Assembly: GCA_016927755.1 (NCBI GenBank)
Contig: JAFGLZ010000074.1
Coordinates: 1-39,291 of the forward strand
Length of the DNA: 39,291 nucleotides
Reading direction: 5' to 3'
From: Phycisphaerae bacterium
GTDB lineage: Bacteria > Planctomycetota > Phycisphaerae > UBA1845 > JAFGLZ01
This document shows positions 33,146 to 39,291 of the stretch, in pieces (positions within the stretch are counted from its first letter, which is position 1; every line of letters starts with the position of its first letter). The notes below the pieces were generated by a model that did no database searches, was not told the origin of the DNA, and was given only the letters and a program-made list of their open reading frames with translations. A program made the translations under genes and the position numbers.

Positions 33146-33161
33146 TGTTTCACGTGGAACG
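33146..33161. promoter_or_regulatory. parS site 1
   Basis: TGTTTCACGTGGAACG matches the parS consensus TGTTTCACGTGAAACA in 14 of 16 bases and fits GTTYCACGTGRAAC exactly. It is a binding site for the ParB encoded next to it. Confidence 0.88.
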
Positions 33162-33196
33162 CGTCCCGCATGGCGATCCGACACCGTCCCCAAGAA

Positions 33197-33212
33197 TGTT
33201 CCACGTGGAACC
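33197..33212. promoter_or_regulatory. parS site 2
   Basis: TGTTCCACGTGGAACC contains the perfect 14-bp palindrome GTTCCACGTGGAAC and fits the parS consensus core. It lies 51 bp from site 1, about five helical turns, so the two sites face the same side of the DNA. Confidence 0.88.
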
Positions 33213-33316
33213 ACCCACACGCCCTTCACGACTCGCCCCCCAAACCACCTCTCATGTACTCCTTGCCTCCCACCCCACCCCCCACTACCATGAGGCCAGT
33301 TTGCAGGAGCCCCTCC

Positions 33317-36300
33317 ATGAATCCTCTGCTCGTCGCTATCTGCCTCTCAGCCTTCCCGGCCAACTCACCCAAGACCCAACCGGCCACCTACGCCTTCACC
33401 ACAGGCCCATTGACCCTCACCTTCTCACGAACAACCGGTCGTTGGCTTGGTCTTGCCCTCGCCCCGCAGCCCTCGAACCTCCTGGACCCAACCGAGCATC
33501 CCTCAGCAGCACAGGCCTCCCTCACCGTCAACGGCAAGCAGCTACACCCACACCTCAACCCAACGTCCATTGCCTTCAACCCTACCACCGCATCCGGTCA
33601 ACCCGCCCTGACCCTCACTCTCCTCGCAAAGCCCTTCACGATCATCGAAACCTACCGCGTCAACCCAGACACACTCCGAATCACTCGAACCGGCGATTGG
33701 ACCCTTGACGCCGATCACCCCGCCAACGTCACCGCCGCCACCCTCTCGGTCCCACATATTCGCATGCACACTCAGCCCGACACCCTCTACCTCCTCCCCG
33801 CCCCCTGGCCTGCAGCCACCCGACCTTTCTCCTCCCTCCAGCCCGGACGGACTCAGACCGAATCAAGCTGGCTGACCGGTAGCGCCGCCCTCGCCCTCGT
33901 ACACTCCCCAGACCTCGGCCTTTCCCTGATCGCCGGACACGAGCTCCTCCTCGACGGAGCACGCGCCACCGTCACCGAACACCAAGACGCAATCACGCTC
34001 ACTCACCGTTTCAACACAATCGGCCGCATGAAACCCGGCGAGACCTACCGCATCGGAATTCAGCACATCCAACTCGTCCGCGGCGACTGGTCCCACGCAC
34101 TCCACGCCCTCGCCGACTTCTCCGACTCGCTCGGCAACGGTCCTCCCTCCGACTCACCGGCCTGGCTAGACCGCGCCGCCATCTACTCCGCATACCCTCG
34201 CGGCCCCATCGGCGTCAGCTTCAACGCCGGTGGCGGCTTCCGAGACTATGCCGCCTATCTGCCATACATCGCCCGCCTAGGCTGCAACGTCCTCTGGCTG
34301 AATCCCACGTATACGAGTCCCCCTGGCATCTATACCATCCGCGATCACCGTGCCATCGCTCCCGAGCTCGGAACCCAGGACGATCTCCACCACTTCGTCT
34401 CACGCGCCCACGCCGAACACATCCGTGTCTGGCTCGACCTCGTCCCCCACGGCCCAGCAAAAGACAGCCCCGATGCCCGCCACGCCCCGCCACAAGCATG
34501 GGCCCAGGACAAGGACGGAAGGCCCCACATGAGCTGGGGACAAAACCTAACAGGCGACTATACGCACCCGTTATGGCAGCAATACACGGCCGACATCGCC
34601 GCCTACTGGGTCCGCGACTTCCACATCGACGGCTACCGCCTCGATTGCGGCCACGGAAGCAGCGGCCTCAACTGGTCCCCCGACGCACCCCACCGACCCA
34701 GTGCCGCCGGACCCTTCGGAGGCGTCATGCTCACGCAGGCAGTCCGAAACCGTATCCGCCAGATCGATCCGAACGCCGTCATCTTCTCCGAGACCGGTGG
34801 ACCCGTCTTCTTCCGCTCGGCCGACCTCCTCTACGACTACCCCTTCTACCTCGGCTGCCGCCAACTCACCTACGGCCTGTCCGTCGACGAATGGATTCCC
34901 GAAATGCAGCGCTGGCTGCAACTGTCCCAGCTCGCCTATCCGCAACGTAGCTTGCGAGGCCTCGTTCGCTTCATCGAGAACCACGACACCGTCCGATCCG
35001 CGCAGTTCTTCGGCATCGGCCCCGCTCAGGCACTGACCGCTCTATGCGTCTTCACAAGAGGCACCCCGATGCTCTACCAAGAGCAAGAAGTCGGCTACGG
35101 ACCCGCCATCCGCGACTGGCTTTCAATCCGCTCGCGCCTTCCCGAACTGCATGCCGGCGCCGCCGACTACATCGCCATCAGCTCGTCATCGCCTGGGATT
35201 CTCGCCTTCCTCCGAACCCTCAACGACCGAGCCGCCATCGTCGCCGTCAACATGACCAACCGCCCTGTCCAGACAACCCTCTCCTGGCCATCGAATCTGG
35301 CATCAAAGCTCCCCGTGGTTCAGTCGGCCGGCAGTGGCGCCCGGCTCGAAACCAAGGCCAACGGCTGCCAGGTCACAATCCCCGCCTATCGACCCATCGT
35401 CCTCGCCCTGAGGCCAGAACCCGACCCCAGCCTGAAGCCGCCCTCCCATAACGCTTCATCTACCTCGCCCACAACATCTTTAGTCCTGAATCAGACAACG
35501 ACACCCGGCGACAACAACACGACCCGCTACCATCTGCGCCTTCACCCAGTCTCAACGTGGTTCGTCGAAACGCCCGAAGGTGTCCTCCTGGACGAGTTCG
35601 TCGACCCCCATCGCCCAGGCCCCCGCCCGACACTCGAGCCCTGCTGGCACCCCCTCCAACATGGCCTCTGGGACGGTTGCCGCTTTGCAGCACTGGGATT
35701 CCGTTCGCAAGACGGCCGAGAGCTCCGCTTGGATCGACTCGACCTTTCCCGTCTCGTCGACGTCCAAATCCAGGATCCGTCCAACGCCGGCCGCCAGGTC
35801 ACTATCACCCTCGTTGCCCGCGACTCAGCGGCAAAACCCTTCGCCCTGAACGAAAGCGATCGTCCCACCGAGCTTCAACCCTCCGCCTATGCCACAGAGA
35901 ACATCAAGGGCCTCGACCTCGATCCCTTCTACGCAACGCTCTCAAACCGCCACTACCGCCTTCGCCTGGCCCGTCGCCATGGGGGAACGATCGCCGGCCT
36001 GGCAATGACCGGCGCGCATCTGCCCAGGCCCCCCGTGGCCCAAGTCGTCTCCGAGGTCTACACCGACTGGGGCCTCTACGCCAAGGGTCGCGTCTTCGGA
36101 ACGCGCGAGGAACCCCGTCCCCGCCTCCATATCAGCAACGAAAGCGGCCACCGTGAGGTCACGTTCACCGGCCAACTCCGAAGTCCAAGCTGGAACAGCG
36201 TCCAGCGCGGTGGGCCGGGCCGTCCGCCGACACATTACAGGCTCACCTACCGCGCCGACGACTCCCCGCGCCTCCGCTTGACGCTCGGCGTAACCTCCTC

Positions 36301-36682
36301 CAAAGACCGTCCGGGCGTCTCGGCCTTCCTCGCCTACCGCTGGGAGATCCAAGGCGTCCAGTCCTGGACCGTCCTCCAGCCGTCAGGCAAGAAGGGGGGC
36401 CGACCCGGCGCACGCCCGGGCGAACGCGTCTTCCAGAGCGCCCAGCTCGGCCCCGGGTCGACCGATTGGACGCTCGTCATCACGACGACCGCCGGCGACA
36501 TCGAGGTACGCCACCCCAAAGACGCACCGTCGCATCCAGCCAACACCTTCCTGCTCGACGCCAGTGATGGGCGAATGCACCTCTTCATCGCCCTTCTCAA
36601 TGGTGGGAAGGTCCCTCTGGCCGCGCAGCGCGAGCTGGCCGCCTCAGTGGACCTGCAATTCAGGCCCGCTCCCACGCCGTGA
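33317..36682 (+). CDS. Secreted GH13 family alpha-amylase-like glycoside hydrolase, large
   Basis: This 1121-residue protein has a short signal peptide (MNPLLVAICLSAFPANS) and is probably exported. An N-terminal beta-rich region (about 25-280) precedes a GH13 barrel. The four conserved regions are visible: region I LDLVPHG, region II HIDGYRLDCG with nucleophile Asp443, region III AVIFSETGG with acid/base Glu492 and region IV FIENHD with Asp557. Region I has Pro where Asn is usual. A beta domain C ends near 690. A Ser/Thr/Pro/Asn-rich linker (about 700-735) leads to about 390 further residues, mainly beta-rich, that I cannot assign. It should hydrolyse or rearrange alpha-glucans outside the cytoplasm; the exact specificity cannot be read. 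The ATG at 33317 follows AGGAGC. The open frame runs further upstream across the parS sites but that part is non-coding. Confidence 0.85.
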   Translation: MNPLLVAICLSAFPANSPKTQPATYAFTTGPLTLTFSRTTGRWLGLALAPQPSNLLDPTEHPSAAQASLTVNGKQLHPHLNPTSIAFNPTTASGQPALTLTLLAKPFTIIETYRVNPDTLRITRTGDWTLDADHPANVTAATLSVPHIRMHTQPDTLYLLPAPWPAATRPFSSLQPGRTQTESSWLTGSAALALVHSPDLGLSLIAGHELLLDGARATVTEHQDAITLTHRFNTIGRMKPGETYRIGIQHIQLVRGDWSHALHALADFSDSLGNGPPSDSPAWLDRAAIYSAYPRGPIGVSFNAGGGFRDYAAYLPYIARLGCNVLWLNPTYTSPPGIYTIRDHRAIAPELGTQDDLHHFVSRAHAEHIRVWLDLVPHGPAKDSPDARHAPPQAWAQDKDGRPHMSWGQNLTGDYTHPLWQQYTADIAAYWVRDFHIDGYRLDCGHGSSGLNWSPDAPHRPSAAGPFGGVMLTQAVRNRIRQIDPNAVIFSETGGPVFFRSADLLYDYPFYLGCRQLTYGLSVDEWIPEMQRWLQLSQLAYPQRSLRGLVRFIENHDTVRSAQFFGIGPAQALTALCVFTRGTPMLYQEQEVGYGPAIRDWLSIRSRLPELHAGAADYIAISSSSPGILAFLRTLNDRAAIVAVNMTNRPVQTTLSWPSNLASKLPVVQSAGSGARLETKANGCQVTIPAYRPIVLALRPEPDPSLKPPSHNASSTSPTTSLVLNQTTTPGDNNTTRYHLRLHPVSTWFVETPEGVLLDEFVDPHRPGPRPTLEPCWHPLQHGLWDGCRFAALGFRSQDGRELRLDRLDLSRLVDVQIQDPSNAGRQVTITLVARDSAAKPFALNESDRPTELQPSAYATENIKGLDLDPFYATLSNRHYRLRLARRHGGTIAGLAMTGAHLPRPPVAQVVSEVYTDWGLYAKGRVFGTREEPRPRLHISNESGHREVTFTGQLRSPSWNSVQRGGPGRPPTHYRLTYRADDSPRLRLTLGVTSSKDRPGVSAFLAYRWEIQGVQSWTVLQPSGKKGGRPGARPGERVFQSAQLGPGSTDWTLVITTTAGDIEVRHPKDAPSHPANTFLLDASDGRMHLFIALLNGGKVPLAAQRELAASVDLQFRPAPTP

Positions 36683-36723
36683 TGATTTGACCCCCCTGGC
36701 GCGCGGGCGTACGATCAAGAGCA

Positions 36724-37830
36724 ATGATCCCTCGCCCCCAACCCGGCTTGATCCCCTCCGCGGTCCGTCCTGTCAGTTTCATTGCGCGCGCCGTCCCCGC
36801 CCTCTGCGCGATCGCCCTGACCGGTTGCCAACAGCTTATCCCGCCGAAGCCGATCTCCGTTAACGTCGAAACGCGCCCCTGGAAGTTCGGGCGAACCGAG
36901 GGCAAGCTCTTCGTCACGCCGCATTACGACATCCACACGACCCTCAAAGACGAGACGATGCTCCAGATTCTCCCGACCTTTCTCGAGACCGCCCACCAGC
37001 TCTACACCAACCTCCTGCCTCGACACGAGACCAGCGACGAACGCAGCAGCCTCTTCGTCTTTCAGGACCGCAATCAGTGGGACCGCTTCACGCGTCAGTT
37101 CGCCCCGACCCGCGCCGAGACCTATCTCCGCATCCGCTCAGGCGGCTACGCCGAGCCCCGCGGCACGGTCATCTATCACCTGCGGCGGCGCAATTACACC
37201 CTCGCCGTCATCGCCCACGAATGCCTCCACATGTACGTCTACCGAAACTTCCCGCCCAGGACCGTCCCCCCCTGGCTGAACGAGGGGCTGGCCTGCTACT
37301 GCGAAGGCTACGAGTGGCACGATCTGACGCCCGTCTTCACCCCGGGCGAAAATCGGTTTCGAATGAACGCCGTCAGACGAGCCCTGGCGCGAGGCACGCT
37401 CCTGAAGCTCAAGGAGATGCTGGCCACCGACGCCGGAAAGATGCTCCTCTTCAGCCCCGACCTCGTCGAGACCTACTACGCCCAGGCCTGGTCGCTCGTG
37501 GCCTTCATGATCCACGGCGGAAAGTACGACAAGGCCTTCATGCGCATGCGCCAGGAGCTCGGCACCGACCGCATGCGCCAGGCCATGAGCGGCTACATCG
37601 CCGCCTACCCCAACTCCCACGGCCAGCCCATGTCCCCCGGCGAGGCCCTCTTCCGAGCATACATCACCGACGACCTCGAACGCTTCAGCGCCGAATACGG
37701 CGTCTGGCTCAAAAAGCTCAGCCAACCCGAACAAAACCCCTGGCGACTCTTCACCCGCACGCCGAACCCACCGGCCGAAAAGGCACCCATCAGCCTCGCG
37801 GGCGACTGTCTCGACGAGAATCTTCCGTGA
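36724..37830 (+). CDS. DUF1570 family metallopeptidase-like lipoprotein
   Basis: This 368-residue protein has a signal peptide ending in the lipobox ALTGC (Cys35). Its core carries the gluzincin zinc motif HECLH (165-169), with a downstream glutamate ligand in PPWLNEGLACYCE (Glu187), the DUF1570/MA-like peptidase pattern. It should be a membrane-anchored zinc protein in the periplasm, though peptidase activity is not shown for the family. Such proteins are abundant in planctomycetes. The open frame starts at ATG 36724, 41 bases after the GH13 gene, so they may share a transcript. The next gene overlaps its stop by four bases (GTGA). Confidence 0.85.
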   Translation: MIPRPQPGLIPSAVRPVSFIARAVPALCAIALTGCQQLIPPKPISVNVETRPWKFGRTEGKLFVTPHYDIHTTLKDETMLQILPTFLETAHQLYTNLLPRHETSDERSSLFVFQDRNQWDRFTRQFAPTRAETYLRIRSGGYAEPRGTVIYHLRRRNYTLAVIAHECLHMYVYRNFPPRTVPPWLNEGLACYCEGYEWHDLTPVFTPGENRFRMNAVRRALARGTLLKLKEMLATDAGKMLLFSPDLVETYYAQAWSLVAFMIHGGKYDKAFMRMRQELGTDRMRQAMSGYIAAYPNSHGQPMSPGEALFRAYITDDLERFSAEYGVWLKKLSQPEQNPWRLFTRTPNPPAEKAPISLAGDCLDENLP

Positions 37831-38183
37831 AGACCTCTAGGCAAACAAAGGTCGTCATCCTCCTGCTCCTGCTCGTGGGTGCCTTCGCGTTGCTCTGTGT
37901 GTTCGAGCCGCTCATCTACCCTTCATGGCGGTTTCGCCGACTCGTGCATCCCGGCATGACCAGCAGCGAAGTCGCCCAGCGACTGGCCATCGACTATGAG
38001 GTCTACGATCGCTCGCGCTATGACGCACTCGCGAATCGATTGCGGAACTACAACGTGTCTCTGGACTACTCCCACGCCGGCGCGGTCATGCTATTTCGTC
38101 TCCGGCCGCCATACGAACACCTGGGCGTCGTCCTGCTTTCAGACGAGGGCAAGGTCATAGAACGCGCCGTCCTTCGTACCTAG
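37827..38183 (+). CDS. Small membrane-anchored hypothetical protein
   Basis: This 118-residue protein starts with GTG inside the stop of the DUF1570 gene (GTGA overlap), a sign of coupling. One N-terminal membrane helix (VVILLLLLVGAFALLCVF, about 9-26) is followed by about 90 residues with RRLVHPGMTSSEVAQRL, which resembles the BamE/SmpA-type 'GMT..EV...L' start seen in small outer-membrane-assembly lipoproteins, but no Cys lipobox is present. The rest (LLSDEGKVIERAVLR) is a two-strand ending. Function unknown. Confidence 0.65.
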   Translation: MKTSRQTKVVILLLLLVGAFALLCVFEPLIYPSWRFRRLVHPGMTSSEVAQRLAIDYEVYDRSRYDALANRLRNYNVSLDYSHAGAVMLFRLRPPYEHLGVVLLSDEGKVIERAVLRT

Positions 38184-38227
38184 GCTCAGCGCAGGCTTGC
38201 TGGAGCTCAGAGACCCGAGGCGTGCTG

Positions 38228-38893
38228 ATGTCGCCACACACGGTTGGAAGGAACATCGCCTTCGTGTCTGTGCTGGTGCTGGGGCTTGTGGCAGTCCATT
38301 TCGCCTGCACGGCAATGGACTACACAATCCGCCTGGGGTCCGGCTTCCTCCTGATGACCTCTCCCCCGGAAGGTCCTGGGTTGTGTCGTCAGACAAACGG
38401 AGGAGGTTCCGAGATTCTGGGGGACGTGAGGGAATACGCCGTCATTGGTGATTTCGTCGTCGGTAGGCTGGGGGACCATGCCGGAGGATCAGGGGATCCG
38501 TTCCGTCGGGTGTGGTATGGGGTCAAGGGCCCCACGCCCGGGGTCAGCACCAGCGTGGCTTTGGCTAGCCCACCTTCAGGAGCCGATGTCGCCGGTGCCT
38601 GGTTCATCGTGGACATGAAGAACTCGCAGCGTCTGTTCGCAGTGGGAGCCCCACGAGAGATATTTGAGGAGTACCCCTCACCTCCGTATGTGATCTTCGC
38701 CGCTGATGACAGAGCGGGATGGTCGTCTGCATTGAAAGCGCTTGGGCTCCGTCCCCCGTCAAGCCTCGTTACGCCGTCGCGTTGGCGGGCGCGGCCCATA
38801 GCGCTTGAGTGGGCCTTGTGGGGGCTTATCCTGGTCGTGTGGATCCCGTGCTATCTCCACTTCCGCGCTTCTCGGCTCGTAAGGAGCAACTGA
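38228..38893 (+). CDS. Hypothetical protein with N- and C-terminal membrane helices
   Basis: This 221-residue protein is not recognised. An N-terminal helix (IAFVSVLVLGLVAVHFACTAM) and a C-terminal helix (ALEWALWGLILVVWIPCYLHF) flank about 150 residues that would lie outside the cytoplasm. A GTG two codons upstream is an alternative start. Codon use is visibly different from the genes before 38000, with many GGG, GGT, CCT, TCT and AGG codons where neighbours use C-ending ones. That and the adjacent palindromic element suggest recent acquisition, an inference. Confidence 0.6.
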   Translation: MSPHTVGRNIAFVSVLVLGLVAVHFACTAMDYTIRLGSGFLLMTSPPEGPGLCRQTNGGGSEILGDVREYAVIGDFVVGRLGDHAGGSGDPFRRVWYGVKGPTPGVSTSVALASPPSGADVAGAWFIVDMKNSQRLFAVGAPREIFEEYPSPPYVIFAADDRAGWSSALKALGLRPPSSLVTPSRWRARPIALEWALWGLILVVWIPCYLHFRASRLVRSN

Positions 38894-38947
38894 GGAAAGG
38901 CAGCCATCTTCCGATGTACAGGAGACCAAAAAGGTGTCAGGAAGCTT

Positions 38948-39054
38948 CTAAGCTACCTGCAAAAAACCTTGACCAGTGTGGGCCAGCCGAGGGCGGCTGG
39001 CCCACATTCGACTACCCCGGGGAGACTAGTCAAACATTCTTGCAGGCAGCTTAG
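38948..39054. mobile_element. MITE-like nested palindromic element
   Basis: A 107-bp element with imperfect terminal inverted repeats of 29 bp (38948-38976 and 39026-39054, 23 of 29 paired; the outer 15 match at 14). Inside is a perfect 12-bp hairpin TGTGGGCCAGCC (38977-38988) and GGCTGGCCCACA (38995-39006) with a 6-base loop, then a CCCCGGGG palindrome. TTCTA occurs at both edges (38946-38950 and 39055-39059), a possible 5-bp target duplication, although the left copy overlaps the element. There is no coding capacity, so it would be non-autonomous. Confidence 0.6.
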
Positions 39055-39109
39055 TTCTAGAGTTAGGCTGTCGAGCAAAACCAACGAACTTGTGACTGGA
39101 AGACCATCC

Positions 39110-39291
39110 ATGCCCGAGCGGGTGTTCTGGTTGAGTCTCGTCTCGACTCTCGGAGGGGGCTTCGTCGGCTTCGCCGCGGCCGTGGCTATCCTGCCGGTCG
39201 CCGCACCGTTCGGCTTCGTCGTTGGGGCGTTGCTTGGGCTGCTTAGCGCCCCTATCCTGGTCCTTACGCTGCGACGCAAGAGGGCGGAAGT
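39110..39291 (+). CDS. Hypothetical membrane protein, truncated by the window end
   Basis: The ATG at 39110 opens a frame that stays open to the end of the window (60 complete codons). It begins MPERVFWLSLVSTLGGGFVG, then two hydrophobic segments rich in Ala, Val, Gly and Leu, ending in a basic stretch LRRKRAEV. It is probably an integral membrane protein. No family can be named from this fragment. Confidence 0.55.
   Translation, partial: MPERVFWLSLVSTLGGGFVGFAAAVAILPVAAPFGFVVGALLGLLSAPILVLTLRRKRAE

Noticed and set aside
33048..33316. N-terminal extension of the GH13 frame through the parS region
   Set aside because: The ATG at 33317 has a ribosome site and signal peptide, and the upstream frame overlaps parS and the parB promoter.
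1..39291. Replication origin, CRISPR array or prophage
   Set aside because: No cluster of DnaA boxes, no regular spacer-repeat array and no phage structural genes were seen, although parS suggests an origin may be near.

Overview
The window is high-GC chromosomal DNA that looks like a member of the Planctomycetota, probably an uncultured Phycisphaerae-like lineage. This is an inference from gene content: secreted Cys-type sulfatases, a DUF1570 lipoprotein, two very large type I signal peptidases with extra domains, an 840-residue site-2 protease with several PDZ modules, exosortase/PEP-CTERM-associated sugar genes and a Lys-rich histone-H1-like peptide. No rRNA, tRNA, phage, insertion-sequence transposase or CRISPR array was seen.

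Layout. 1-386 is non-coding and carries three kinds of short tandem repeats. 387-4940 holds a class II aldolase/epimerase (minus), then dxr (isoprenoid synthesis) and the RseP-like protease on the plus strand. 4976-13431 is a long minus-strand run: a DUF4160/DUF2442 pair, two overlapping sulfatases, an alkaline-phosphatase-superfamily enzyme, an NrnA-type DHH phosphoesterase and a large esterase-like lipoprotein with a 190-nt structured leader. 14053-19121, also minus, holds alpha-glucan phosphorylase, trpF, an alpha/beta-hydrolase lipoprotein and a degenerate HAD-like protein. 19239-26431 is plus strand: a methyltransferase, the H1-like peptide with its own promoter and terminator, parA, vanZ-like, and two tandem signal peptidase I paralogues with near-identical promoters. 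26448-33047 has a membrane protein, a DUF1611 protein (minus), a PilZ-like protein, a FemAB-like protein and a TIGR03087-like glycosyltransferase (exosortase A-associated types), an XRE-S24 regulator, and parB (minus). Two parS sites lie just upstream of parB. 33317 to the end holds a secreted 1121-residue GH13 enzyme, a DUF1570 metallopeptidase-like lipoprotein, two small membrane-associated proteins, a 107-bp MITE-like nested palindrome and a truncated membrane-protein gene.

How the genes fit together. ParA, ParB and the parS pair mark a segregation locus and so a probable origin-proximal position, although parA and parB are split by about 10 kb. Much of the rest serves the envelope and exterior: protein export and membrane proteolysis (signal peptidases, RseP), sulfated-glycan or phosphoester degradation, alpha-glucan use (GH13 outside, phosphorylase inside) and exopolysaccharide assembly. 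The most unusual items are the two enlarged signal peptidases, the parS/parB arrangement, the MITE-like element, the H1-like gene unit and the attenuator-like leader at 13432-13634.
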